A stretch of DNA of 56,704 bases from Chloroflexota bacterium (GTDB lineage Bacteria; Chloroflexota; UBA6077; FW602-bin22; CADDYW01). Each line of letters starts with the position of its first letter. Position 1 is the stretch's first letter. Made by a program: the position numbers and the translations under genes. Positions 27,343 to 36,667 of this stretch are shown in pieces. The notes under the pieces are model-generated. The model made no database searches and was not told where the DNA came from. It worked only from the letters and a program-made list of their open reading frames with translations. The stretch is from the NCBI GenBank assembly GCA_902810745.1, contig CADDYW010000021.1:1-56704 (forward strand), read 5' to 3'.

Positions 27343-28074
27343 GTGATCGCACCCATGCCAGGATTCGAGGAACGCTGGTTGCGCCCGTCCGGTTCGATCG
27401 TTCTCTTCTGGGCGAGTGATCTGAGGGACGATCCTTCCATCCCGACCGGCTCGACTGGATCCGGGGGTAGAGCAGAATCTGTCGGGGTTGCACCTGGACG
27501 GAGACCTCTTTCCGTCGTCAGCGCGGGCAGTGTCTCCAGCCCCGGGCCACGGGTGCAAGATCTCGCTTCAGGTCTAGATCCCGAGCAGATCGTGGCGATT
27601 GCTCGGGCAACGGACCACACCGCGACGGAGACGGCGCTCCGGCTGGCTCGCGGATCGCGTTGCCTGGCGCTGTCCGTGGACGGCGATTTTGCCACGACGT
27701 GCTGGGTGTCGGAGGGCAAGGAGTGGGTCGGCGAGCTTGACGGGTGGTTCGTGCCGAGCCCGGGCGACGCGTACATCTGGGACTGCGCAACGCGACCTTC
27801 CTGCCGCGGGCACCATCTCTACCCGCTTCTTCTTCGCCAGACCGTTCGCCGACTGGGGCAGGAAGGCATCCGTCGCGTGTGGATCGCGACGGAATGGCAC
27901 AACTGGCGCTCGGTGCGCGGTGTGACCCGCGCCGGCTTTCGCCCGGTTGGTGCCGTCGTATGCGCCCGCTTCGTTTGTTTCCGCACCCTGTGGGTGGTTC
28001 CCGCGCCGACCGCGGCGCCTGATCTGGTACGCTCTCTCCGCGAGGGTCTGACACGGATTCCGTCCGAACCGTGA
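27343..28074 (+). CDS. GNAT-type N-acetyltransferase
   Basis: This 243-aa protein has a GNAT-like core in its second half: IWDCATRPSCRGHHLYPLLL corresponds to beta-4 and the acetyl-CoA-binding loop (an R-G-x-x-x-x pattern), followed by EWHNWRSVRGVTRAGFRPVG, the usual helix and strand 6 region. The N-terminal 80 residues are low in conserved features and rich in Gly/Ser, so the true start could be later; GTG at 27343 has no good ribosome site. The acceptor substrate is unknown. Confidence 0.65.
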   Translation: MIAPMPGFEERWLRPSGSIVLFWASDLRDDPSIPTGSTGSGGRAESVGVAPGRRPLSVVSAGSVSSPGPRVQDLASGLDPEQIVAIARATDHTATETALRLARGSRCLALSVDGDFATTCWVSEGKEWVGELDGWFVPSPGDAYIWDCATRPSCRGHHLYPLLLRQTVRRLGQEGIRRVWIATEWHNWRSVRGVTRAGFRPVGAVVCARFVCFRTLWVVPAPTAAPDLVRSLREGLTRIPSEP

Positions 28075-28281
28075 TGCGTTGTCAGAGGGCGCGTGGACCA
28101 GAGCGTGTCGTGCCCAGGCTGCCCGACGCGCGGTAGACTGACCCCGCGGTGACTGGTCAGGGCCGACGCGGGTGATAATCAGGCAGCTCTCCTCGTGGTC
28201 CGGTACGGGTCAGGCGAAGGAGCCTGCGCGAGGCGACGAAGGCGAGAGCACTGATAACCAGCCCGTGGTACGACCGGGCGT

Positions 28282-29685
28282 TCAGGCGCGCGCTGGCGTC
28301 AGAACCGGTAGCGGCTGCCAGCGCGATCGAACGGGACCGGGCTCTTCGCCGCCAACCACGCGGCCCTGGAGCGACCACGCACTCGCTCGGTCGATCTGGA
28401 CGATCGCGAGACGGCCGAGCCAGTTCGCAGGATCTTCGAAGAAGACCAGCTTATTGGTGCGTGTCCGCCCTTTCCATTTCCCGTGCTCCTGATCTTCGAC
28501 CAGAATCTCCTGGGAGGTTCCGACCAGCGCTTCGTTGATGTCCCGACTGATGCGCTCCTGAATCTCCTCGACGCGATGCAGCCGCTCTTTCTTCTCCTGG
28601 CGCGAAACGGTGTCGCGCATGGTATCCGCGGCGAGCGTGCCGGGGCGCGGTGAATACATCGCGACGTGGACGACGTCGAAGCGAATCTCTTCGATCAGGT
28701 CGAGCGTGTGCTGAAACTGCTCCTCGGACTCACCGGGAAAGCCGACGATGATGTCAGTGGCGATGCTGCACCCGGGCACACGCTCCCGGATACGGGCGAC
28801 GATTCGTCGGTAGACGTCGACGGTATAGCCACGCCACATGGCCTTGAGCACGGCGTCGTCACCCGCCTGGACGGGAATATTGATGTGCTCACACACTTTC
28901 GGAAGCGTCGCCACTGCGTCGAGAATGCGATCGGTGAAATCCCGCGGGTGGGACGTGAGAAAGCGGATTCGGACGAGACCTTCGATCTCGCTCAGTGCAG
29001 AAAGCAGATCCGCGAGATCGGGCCTCTCGGGTCGGAGGTCACGCCCGTAGCGATCGACGATCTGACCGAGAAGCGTTACTTCGCGCGCGCCCTCGGCTAC
29101 CAGCCGTCGCGTCTCGGCTACCAGCTCCGGGATTGGCCGGCTGACCTCGCGGCCGCGACGGAAGGGAACGATGCAATACGTGCACCGTCGGTTGCAGCCG
29201 CTCATGATCGGCAGCCAGCGCGCAACGGGGAAGGGGCGCGTGGTATTGACGACCGATCCATCTGACGCGGTTACCGTCGGAGCAAGGCAGCCATCCGAGC
29301 TCACGTCGGGGTCGAGTGTCGGATCTCGATCCGACATGCGCTCATCGACGAGATCAAGCAGATCTTTTGGCTCGGCTGGTGGAAAGAAGACGTCCACGTA
29401 TGGAAGCTTCCGCCGCAGAGTGTCCACCGTGTCAGGTGCGACCATGCATCCGCCGAAGCCAATGATGAGATCCGGGCGGGCAAGCTTCAGTGGCCGCAAC
29501 GATCCGACCTTGCCCAGCGCCTTATCCTCGGCGGCCTGACGGACGCTACAGGTATTCAGAACGACGACGTCTGCCTGCTCAGCCGATGACGCCTCGACAA
29601 GGCCCCGATCCTGAAGGGCCCGCGCGATCCGTTCAGAATCCGCCTCGTTCATCTGACACCCGACCGTCCAAATGTAGTAGCGCAT
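28282..29685 (-). CDS. miaB: tRNA-2-methylthio-N6-dimethylallyladenosine synthase MiaB
   Basis: MiaB adds the methylthio group to i6A37 of tRNAs. The 467-aa radical SAM protein has the three-part layout: an N-terminal UPF0004 domain with cluster cysteines (YYIWTVGCQMNEADSERI, LNTCSVRQAAEDK, GFGGCMV), a radical SAM core with the CxxxCxxC motif (SGCNRRCTYCIVPFRRGRE), and a C-terminal TRAM domain (about 400-460). MiaB rather than MtaB or RimO is favoured by the QMNEADSE segment and VRQAAEDKALG. The ATG has GAGGA upstream. It is divergent from treY. Confidence 0.93.
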   Translation of the reverse strand: MRYYIWTVGCQMNEADSERIARALQDRGLVEASSAEQADVVVLNTCSVRQAAEDKALGKVGSLRPLKLARPDLIIGFGGCMVAPDTVDTLRRKLPYVDVFFPPAEPKDLLDLVDERMSDRDPTLDPDVSSDGCLAPTVTASDGSVVNTTRPFPVARWLPIMSGCNRRCTYCIVPFRRGREVSRPIPELVAETRRLVAEGAREVTLLGQIVDRYGRDLRPERPDLADLLSALSEIEGLVRIRFLTSHPRDFTDRILDAVATLPKVCEHINIPVQAGDDAVLKAMWRGYTVDVYRRIVARIRERVPGCSIATDIIVGFPGESEEQFQHTLDLIEEIRFDVVHVAMYSPRPGTLAADTMRDTVSRQEKKERLHRVEEIQERISRDINEALVGTSQEILVEDQEHGKWKGRTRTNKLVFFEDPANWLGRLAIVQIDRASAWSLQGRVVGGEEPGPVRSRWQPLPVLTPARA

Positions 29686-29854
29686 CGGAATCCTCGACAG
29701 ACGTTATCTGTGCCGGATTATAGAGACGCCACGACGTAACCGCAAGAAGCGCGGCGCGTGACTTGCGGTTGGTTAGCGGGATAGACTGATCGATAGCTCT
29801 GGGTATAGCTTTACGACTCACCATCGATTCCTGGCGGCCGGCGACCTCGAGACG

Positions 29855-32800
29855 GTGGCGCAGGAGATCCTGTCGCGGCGTCGCGTCCCGGTCGCTACCT
29901 ATCGTCTGCAGTTCAATCGTTCGTTCGGCTTTGAGGCGGCACGCCGGATCGTGGATTACCTCGACACGCTCGGCATCACCGATGTCTACGCGTCCCCCTG
30001 CCTCAAAGCCGGGACAAAGAGTGACCATGGATACGATATCTGCGATCACAGCTCTCTGAATCCGGTCCTCGGCTCACCGGCTGACTTCGACGCATTCGTG
30101 CAGGAGCTCCACGCGCACGGGCTGGGCCTGATCTTCGACATGGTGCCCAATCACATGGGCATCGCCGACCCCGACAACGCCTGGTGGATGGATGTGCTCG
30201 AGAACGGCCCGAGCTCGCCATACGCACGCTATTTCGACATCGATTGGAACCCTTTGAAGGCCGGAACCGACGTCGAAAATCGCATCCTGCTGCCGATTCT
30301 CGGAGATCCGTACGGCAAGGCCCTCGAAAATCAGGAGATCTCGCTCAGCTTCGAGAACGGGGCGTTCTTCATCTTGTACGGTGACCGTCGCATGCCGGTC
30401 GCGCCCCGCTGCTATGCCGAGATTCTCTCAGCCCCCCTACCGTCCCTGATCGAGACTCTGGGCGAAGATCACCCTCACGTTCTCGAGCTCCAGTCGATCA
30501 TCACGGCGATCAGCTATCTCCCACCGGAGACAGAGTCCGATCCGGAGAAGATATCCGAGCGTCGGCGCGAGAAGGAGATCATTAAGCGCCGGATCGCCGA
30601 GCTCGCCGAAGTATCACCGGACGTGCGCGCGGCAATCGACGAAACGGTGACGTTGTACAACGGCGTGCGGGGTGATCCGCGAAGCTTCGATCGGCTCAGC
30701 GCGCTTCTGGATAACCAGTGCTATCGGCTCTCCTTCTGGCGGGTTGCTGCCGAGGAGATCAACTACCGGCGCTTCTTCGACGTGAACGAGCTCGCGGCGA
30801 TTCGAATGGAGCTGCCCGTAGTGTTCGAGGAGACCCACCGCTTGATCCTGGATTTGATTCGCCAGGGTAAGGTCACCGGTCTGCGGATCGATCACGCCGA
30901 CGGACTCTGGGACCCGATTGGCTATCTGCGCCAGGTGCAGAAGGCCGCGTTCCATGCTCTCTGCCAGGGCTGTCTGGACCGGAGGTCTGACCTGGATGGT
31001 CGGGCCCGCCAGATTGCCGAGGAGAAACTCCTCGAGTGGTTCGAGCGCCAGCGCGTGGAGCGCCCGCGCGCCCTGGCGTGTCAGCCGCTGTACGTTGTCG
31101 TCGAGAAGATTCTCAGTCGAGACGAATGCCTGCCTGACTCGTGGCCGGTCGACGGAACGACTGGATATGACTTTGCTAACCTGGTCAACGGACTGTTTGT
31201 CGACGCCGCAAACCGAAAGGCGTTCTCGCACCTCTACACGTCCTTCACTCACGCTGCCCCGGTGCCGTTTCGCGAGCTCGTCGTGTCGACGAAGAAGATC
31301 ATCATGCTCGTCTCGCTCGCGAGCGAGGTAAACGAGCTTGGCTACCAGCTCAAGCGAATCGCCAGTAAAGATCGCTGGTACCGTGACCTCACGGTGAACA
31401 GTCTCACTCACGCCATTCGTGAGGTCATCGCCGCGTTACCGGTGTACCGGACCTACCTGACTGAACACAACGGGTCGATCGACGAGCACGATCTCAGCGC
31501 GATCGAAACCGCCATCGCCGAGGCGCGACGCCGCAACCCTCGAACCGCGTCGGCCGTCTTCGATTTCGTCCGGCGGGTTCTGCTCCAGGAGATTCCCGAG
31601 GGCCTCAGCGCCGAGGACAGGTCCGAGTGGACGAACTTCGTCATGCGCTTCCAGCAGACGACCGGCCCAGTCACCGCAAAAGGGGTGGAAGATACCGCCT
31701 TCTACGTCTACAACCGTCTCCTCTCTCTCAACGAGGTCGGTGGCGACCCGGACCAGTTCGGTCTGACGCCCGCCGTCTTCCACCGCGAAAACCTGCAGCG
31801 GCTCGAGCGCTGGCCCCACTCGATGCTGGCTGGATCCACCCACGACTCCAAGCGTAGTGCGGACGTCCGCGCCCGGCTCGACGTCCTGTCAGAGATCCCC
31901 CAGCTCTGGCGGCGCGCGATCTTTCGATGGAGCCGGCAGAATCGCAGGAAGAAGACCTTGATCGATGGTCAGCCGATGCCCGACCGAAACGCCGAATACC
32001 TGCTCTACCAGACCCTCGTGGGCGCCTGGCCGCTAGAGGAGCTCGACGAGAATGGCTGGCGCGTATTCCGCCAGCGGATTCACGACTACATGCAAAAGGC
32101 GATCAAGGAGGCGAAGGTCCATACCAGCTGGGTGAATCCGAACCGCGCCTACGACGAAGCAGTCGCACGATTCGTGGACCAGATTCTGACCGGACACCCC
32201 AACGAAGGGTTCCTGGCTGATCTACGCCAGTTTCAAGAGTACGTCGCCTTCTACGGCATGCTCAACTCGCTAGCGCAGACGCTCCTGCAGCTGACCGCGC
32301 CGGGTGTGCCGGACATTTATCAAGGGAACGAGCTCTGGGACTTCAGCCTGGTCGATCCCGACAACCGCCGGCCGGTCGACTTCGAGCAACGTCAGGCCCT
32401 CCTCCAGGGAATAGTAGAACGGATCAAGATGGTGTCGGCGGTGGATCGGCCGGGTGTGCTCCCGGTGGATGCTGGTGAACGCGAGGCGCGGGGAGCTGAC
32501 GGCCGCACGTCACGATCGAGAGGATCGGTTGGCGAACGACGGACTGCCCTCGGTCGGTTTGCGATCGAGCTCCTGGAGAGCTGGCGCGACGGACGGGTGA
32601 AGCTCTATCTCATCCACCGCGTCCTCCAGGAGCGCCGTGCCCACGCGGACGTCTTCACCCACGGCAGCTACCAGCCGGTCGACGTCGACGGGGTCCATCG
32701 CGATAAGGTAGTTGCCTTTAGCCGTCTCCACGATAGCAGCGTCTATCTGACGGTCGTGCCTCGCCTCGTGGTTGGGCTCACGCGTGGAATGCCCGCGCTA

Positions 32801-32983
32801 CCTCACGGCGAAGCCATCTGGGGCGACACGGTGCTCGTGATTCCTCCAGCGATGCGAGGGAAAGTCTTTCAGAACGTGCTGACCGACGAGATCGTCAGGA
32901 CAGCCGAGCGGCACGGATCTCCGGTGATGCCGCTGGCCGATATCCTGAACGGTTTCCCGGTCGCCCTGCTGAGACAGCTATGA
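29855..32983 (+). CDS. treY: Maltooligosyl trehalose synthase TreY
   Basis: TreY rearranges the reducing-end alpha-1,4 link of malto-oligosaccharides to an alpha,alpha-1,1 trehalose link. The 1042-aa GH13 enzyme has VATYRLQFNRSFGF at the start, DMVPNHMG (first conserved region), GLRIDHADGLWDP with the catalytic Asp near residue 347, YVVVEKIL with the catalytic Glu near 417, and STHDSKRSADVRARL near 662. The C-terminal part carries a stretch rich in Gly/Arg (near 32460-32540) that differs from the rest. The start is GTG with no clear ribosome site; the true start may lie a few codons either way. The gene ends in a 4-nt overlap with treZ. Confidence 0.95.
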   Translation: MAQEILSRRRVPVATYRLQFNRSFGFEAARRIVDYLDTLGITDVYASPCLKAGTKSDHGYDICDHSSLNPVLGSPADFDAFVQELHAHGLGLIFDMVPNHMGIADPDNAWWMDVLENGPSSPYARYFDIDWNPLKAGTDVENRILLPILGDPYGKALENQEISLSFENGAFFILYGDRRMPVAPRCYAEILSAPLPSLIETLGEDHPHVLELQSIITAISYLPPETESDPEKISERRREKEIIKRRIAELAEVSPDVRAAIDETVTLYNGVRGDPRSFDRLSALLDNQCYRLSFWRVAAEEINYRRFFDVNELAAIRMELPVVFEETHRLILDLIRQGKVTGLRIDHADGLWDPIGYLRQVQKAAFHALCQGCLDRRSDLDGRARQIAEEKLLEWFERQRVERPRALACQPLYVVVEKILSRDECLPDSWPVDGTTGYDFANLVNGLFVDAANRKAFSHLYTSFTHAAPVPFRELVVSTKKIIMLVSLASEVNELGYQLKRIASKDRWYRDLTVNSLTHAIREVIAALPVYRTYLTEHNGSIDEHDLSAIETAIAEARRRNPRTASAVFDFVRRVLLQEIPEGLSAEDRSEWTNFVMRFQQTTGPVTAKGVEDTAFYVYNRLLSLNEVGGDPDQFGLTPAVFHRENLQRLERWPHSMLAGSTHDSKRSADVRARLDVLSEIPQLWRRAIFRWSRQNRRKKTLIDGQPMPDRNAEYLLYQTLVGAWPLEELDENGWRVFRQRIHDYMQKAIKEAKVHTSWVNPNRAYDEAVARFVDQILTGHPNEGFLADLRQFQEYVAFYGMLNSLAQTLLQLTAPGVPDIYQGNELWDFSLVDPDNRRPVDFEQRQALLQGIVERIKMVSAVDRPGVLPVDAGEREARGADGRTSRSRGSVGERRTALGRFAIELLESWRDGRVKLYLIHRVLQERRAHADVFTHGSYQPVDVDGVHRDKVVAFSRLHDSSVYLTVVPRLVVGLTRGMPALPHGEAIWGDTVLVIPPAMRGKVFQNVLTDEIVRTAERHGSPVMPLADILNGFPVALLRQL

Positions 32984-34872
32984 CTTGCTCCTCCCGCGCG
33001 CACCTGCCGTTTGGTGCCGCCGTCGCCGACGCGGGCGTTCGCTTCGCGGTATGGGCTCCGAAGGCTTCGCGCGTCGACGTGGAGATTATCGGCGATGGCG
33101 TCACGCGATCCTGGCGTTTGTCGGATCTCGGCGACGGTGTCTACGCTGGCCTGGTCCCCGATCTGGGTGCCGGCGCGCGCTATCGGTTCCGCCTGGACGG
33201 CGGACCGAGCTTTCCAGACCCGTGGTCGCGGTCGCAGCCAGAAGGAGTCCACGGCCCTTCGGAGGTTGTCGATCCAAACACGTTTCAATGGACCGACCAC
33301 GATTGGCGAGGCGTTGATCGCGAGGGGCTCGTGCTGTACGAGGTGCACGTGGGAACCTACACCCCGGAGGGCACCTTCGACGCGCTCGCGCGCGAGCTAC
33401 CCCAGATTCGCAGCCTGGGCATCACCGCGATCGAGCTGATGCCGGTGGCAGAGTTTCCGGGACGCTGGAACTGGGGCTACGACGGTGTCTTCCTCTTCGC
33501 GCCAAGCCACGTCTACGGTGGTGTCGAGTCGTTCAAGCATCTCATCGACACGGCGCACCGTCACGGGCTGGCGGTCCTCTTGGATGTTGTGTACAACCAC
33601 CTGGGACCCGATGGCAACTACCTCCGCGCCTACAGTGACGATTATTTCAGCACCCGCCACGCGACGCCGTGGGGTGAGGCGATCAACTACGATGGACCCA
33701 ATTGCCGACGTGTGCGCGAGCTTGTCATCGAGAATGCCCGTTACTGGCTCCGCGAGTACCATCTGGACGGTCTGCGCCTCGACGCGACCCACGCGATCTT
33801 CGACGATAGTCCGACGCCACTCCTGGCCGAGATTGTCGACGCGGCGCACACTGAGGTCGGAGCGAGCAGGAAGATCTACCTCTTCGCCGAGGACGGACGC
33901 AACGACGTCAGGCTGATTCGTCCACGCGAGGCGGGAGGGATTGGACTGGATGGCGTCTGGGCAGACGACTTTCACCACGCCGTGCACGTTCTGGTGACCG
34001 GCGAGCGCGAGGGGTACTACGCCGACTACGATGGATCGGCCGATGCGGTGGCCCGGACAATCACCGGCGGTTTCCTCTACCAGGGGCAGCACTCTGTGTT
34101 CCGCGATGCACCGCGCGGCACCACCGTGACGGACGAGCCAGCGTCCGCGTTCGTGTTCTGCCTCCAGAATCACGACCAGGTCGGGAACCGCGCGTTCGGC
34201 GAGCGCCTGCACCACCTGGTCGACGTCGAAACCTACGCTGTCGCGTCGGCGCTTCTGGTGCTGGCGCCGGAGCTTCCACTCCTCTTTATGGGGCAGGAGT
34301 TCGCGACAGGCAGCCCGTTTCTCTATTTCACCGATCATCACGATGCGCTGGGGCGCCTCGTCACCGAGGGAAGGAGGCGAGAGTTCGCTCGGTTTTCGGC
34401 GTTCGCGGATGCCGCGACGCGCGATCAGATCCCGGATCCGCAGTCCGAAACGACGTTCTGGCGTTCAAAGCTCCGCCTCGAGGAGCGGCAGGAGCACGCT
34501 TGGATCTATGATCTCTATCGCCGACTACTCTGGCTCCGCCAGACCGATCCGGTCTTTCGCCACCCGGACCGCCGCACCACCGACAGCGGTGCTTTGGGGC
34601 AGAAGTGCATCATCGTGCGGCGAGAGCTGGGGGCACAGCGTCGACTGATCGCGGCCAACTTCGGGGCGGAGATCCTCGCACTCGCCGCGGAAGTCCCTCT
34701 CCTCTCCTGGCTCGGGATCGGAAGCTGGCGTGTGCTCCTTTCGACCCAGCACCAGGGCGCGAACGTGGTCCCGTCGGCCGTCACGACGCTGGCCAGCGAG
34801 GCTGGGGTCGTGGGGGAGCCTCGCCAGGTGTACCTGCCGGCAAAGACAGCAATCGTCTGGGCGTGTGAATGA
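32980..34872 (+). CDS. treZ: Maltooligosyl trehalose trehalohydrolase TreZ
   Basis: TreZ frees trehalose from the product of TreY. The 630-aa protein has an N-terminal beta-sandwich (FGAAVADAGVRFAVWAPKAS), then the GH13 barrel: LDVVYNHLGPDGNYL, GLRLDATHAI with nucleophile Asp near residue 267, LFAEDGRNDVR with the acid Glu near 304, and FCLQNHDQVGNRAFG for the third acidic residue. The ATG overlaps the treY stop, so the two are coupled. No treX or glycogen genes are in the window. Confidence 0.95.
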   Translation: MTCSSRAHLPFGAAVADAGVRFAVWAPKASRVDVEIIGDGVTRSWRLSDLGDGVYAGLVPDLGAGARYRFRLDGGPSFPDPWSRSQPEGVHGPSEVVDPNTFQWTDHDWRGVDREGLVLYEVHVGTYTPEGTFDALARELPQIRSLGITAIELMPVAEFPGRWNWGYDGVFLFAPSHVYGGVESFKHLIDTAHRHGLAVLLDVVYNHLGPDGNYLRAYSDDYFSTRHATPWGEAINYDGPNCRRVRELVIENARYWLREYHLDGLRLDATHAIFDDSPTPLLAEIVDAAHTEVGASRKIYLFAEDGRNDVRLIRPREAGGIGLDGVWADDFHHAVHVLVTGEREGYYADYDGSADAVARTITGGFLYQGQHSVFRDAPRGTTVTDEPASAFVFCLQNHDQVGNRAFGERLHHLVDVETYAVASALLVLAPELPLLFMGQEFATGSPFLYFTDHHDALGRLVTEGRRREFARFSAFADAATRDQIPDPQSETTFWRSKLRLEERQEHAWIYDLYRRLLWLRQTDPVFRHPDRRTTDSGALGQKCIIVRRELGAQRRLIAANFGAEILALAAEVPLLSWLGIGSWRVLLSTQHQGANVVPSAVTTLASEAGVVGEPRQVYLPAKTAIVWACE

Positions 34873-34902
34873 ATCTCGATCGGTCGCCCCGGCGGGCTGA
34901 CC

Positions 34903-35550
34903 TCACTCCAGGCTGCGCGCGGGCGGGTCTGCCGAGGCCGCGACCCGCTGGTAATCGTCCCAGGTGTCGACATCCTGGAAAGCGTGGTCGTCGGGAAGCT
35001 CCAGGGTGACGAGTCGGTCGCGGTGGCGGTTGATGACGTCGCGGGCGCCGGTATCGCCGACGACGGTCAGGAGCTCGGGAAACAGGGCGCGATCGAAGAT
35101 TACCGGGTTGCCGCGCCGGCCGGCGCACTGTGGAGCGACGATCAGCGCTCCGGATTCCTCGTAGAGGCCGATCAAGCGATCCATCAGTAGCGTATCGACG
35201 AAAGGCTGATCGACGAGGAGGATGAGCGCGGCGGCGAGGTCGCGGGGAAAGGCCAGGAGGCCGCATCGGAGCGACGTGCTCTGGCCCTGAGCGTAGGATG
35301 GGTTCTGGACGACGTCGACCTTCAGTCCGGCGAGCGCAGCAGTAACGTCCGCTGCCTGGAACCCGACGACGACGTTGAGGTAGGCAAGGCTGGATGCCAG
35401 CGCTTGCTCGGCCACATAGCGGACGAGCGGAGTGCCCCGAAAGGTCAGGAGCTGCTTTGGTCGGCCGAGACGTGATGATGAGCCGGCTGCAAGCAGAATC
35501 CCGCCGACTGACGATCGAGGTCGGTCCGGCCGTGATCCACTCGTCGACAT
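34903..35550 (-). CDS. MocA/MobA-like molybdopterin cytidylyl- or nucleotidyltransferase
   Basis: This 215-aa protein has the nucleotidyltransferase signature LLAAGSSSRLGRPKQLL at the N-terminus, LILLVDQPFVD in the centre and GRRGNPVIF followed by GDTGARDVI, all typical of MocA-type enzymes that attach CMP to molybdopterin. Xanthine-dehydrogenase-type enzymes such as the cox products need this cofactor (MCD). I chose the ATG at 35550, 5 nt after the preceding stop; a start at 35595 would overlap that gene. It is the last gene of the cox operon and convergent with treZ. Confidence 0.88.
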   Translation of the reverse strand: MSTSGSRPDRPRSSVGGILLAAGSSSRLGRPKQLLTFRGTPLVRYVAEQALASSLAYLNVVVGFQAADVTAALAGLKVDVVQNPSYAQGQSTSLRCGLLAFPRDLAAALILLVDQPFVDTLLMDRLIGLYEESGALIVAPQCAGRRGNPVIFDRALFPELLTVVGDTGARDVINRHRDRLVTLELPDDHAFQDVDTWDDYQRVAASADPPARSLE

Positions 35551-35555
35551 GGGCG

Positions 35556-36344
35556 TCAATGAGATGCGCCGGTCGGTGCCGGGGCGGATGTCCACGCGGT
35601 GGACGGGACGAGGTCCGCGTACCGCCCGCGTCGCGTGGCGATGATCTCGGCAGCGATGCTCACCGCGATCTCTTCCGGAGTGCGAGCGCCGATATTCAGG
35701 CCGATCGGCGCGTGAATGCGGGCGATCTGCTCGTCGGTCAGACCCGCCTCCTTCAGGCGCGTGACTCGGTCCTGGCTCGTCTTTCGGCTTCCGATCGCAC
35801 CGACGTAACGGGCCGGGCGTGCCAGCGCGGCCCGGAGGGCCGGCTCGTCAAACTTCGGATCGTGCGTCAGAATGGCAATGTACGTCCGCGAATCGACGCG
35901 CATCCGGTCGAGCGCTTCGTCTGGCCAGGCGGTAATGATCTCGTCCACGTGCGGGAACCGCTCCGGAGTCGCGAATCGCTCACGAGCATCGACGACAGTT
36001 ACGCGAAAGCCGAGCAGCTTCCCGATGTGGCCGAGCGCAATCGCAGTGTGAACTGCCCCGATCAGGATCAGGTGCGGTGGGCGGGCGAACACGTCCACGA
36101 ACGCGTCGACGCCCTCCTGCAACGTGACGACACCGGGTTCGTCGCTCGACAGTCGGTCGCGCGCGGCCGCGATCGCCACGCGATCGACCTCCTCCGATCC
36201 CAGGGTCCCGCTGACGCGACCGTCCTCGTAGACGGCGATCTTGCTCCCAAGAGGCTCGCCGCGGACGATCGTCACCACCGCGAGCGGATCGTCTGCCTCG
36301 ATCGCCTGGCGAATCTCATCTACCAACGTGGGCACCGTTCTCAC
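35556..36344 (-). CDS. XdhC/CoxF-family maturation protein, Rossmann domain
   Basis: This 262-aa protein has an N-terminal region and a C-terminal XdhC Rossmann domain (LILIGAVHTAIALGHIGKLLG, TYIAILTHDPKFDEPAL, YVGAIGSRKT, APIGLNIGARTPEEIAVSI). XdhC proteins insert the sulfurated Mo cofactor into xanthine-oxidase-family enzymes. It overlaps the preceding short XdhC-type gene by 4 nt, so the two act as a split pair. Confidence 0.9.
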   Translation of the reverse strand: MRTVPTLVDEIRQAIEADDPLAVVTIVRGEPLGSKIAVYEDGRVSGTLGSEEVDRVAIAAARDRLSSDEPGVVTLQEGVDAFVDVFARPPHLILIGAVHTAIALGHIGKLLGFRVTVVDARERFATPERFPHVDEIITAWPDEALDRMRVDSRTYIAILTHDPKFDEPALRAALARPARYVGAIGSRKTSQDRVTRLKEAGLTDEQIARIHAPIGLNIGARTPEEIAVSIAAEIIATRRGRYADLVPSTAWTSAPAPTGASH

Positions 36345-36667
36345 CCCGTCATCAGCGGCTCGACGAAGACCTCGATCGTGCCGCCGCAGGCCAGACCGAC
36401 CTCCCAGGCGTCCTCATCGCTCACGCCAAATTTCACCAGTCGCGGTCGGCGCTCGTGCAGGACCTCGAGCGCGGTCTCGATCACGGCATTTTCGACGCAT
36501 CCTCCACTGACCGAGCCTGTCATCTCGCCAGACTCGGAAACGGCCATCTTGGCGCCGACGCCGCGTGGCGCCGAGCCGGCAACGCTGACCACCGTGGCGA
36601 GGGCGACAGATTTGCCCTGGGCTCGCCACCGGTCGATGTCGGGGAAAAGTTCGCGCATTTCGATCAC
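36341..36667 (-). CDS. XdhC/CoxI N-terminal-domain protein
   Basis: This 108-aa protein matches only the XdhC/CoxI N-terminal domain (VALATVVSVAGSAPRGVGAK, SGEMTGSVSGGCVENAVIE, VGLACGGTIEVFVEP). It has ATGA-type overlaps with both coxE upstream and the larger XdhC-family gene downstream. It likely helps deliver the molybdenum cofactor. Confidence 0.9.
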   Translation of the reverse strand: MIEMRELFPDIDRWRAQGKSVALATVVSVAGSAPRGVGAKMAVSESGEMTGSVSGGCVENAVIETALEVLHERRPRLVKFGVSDEDAWEVGLACGGTIEVFVEPLMTG

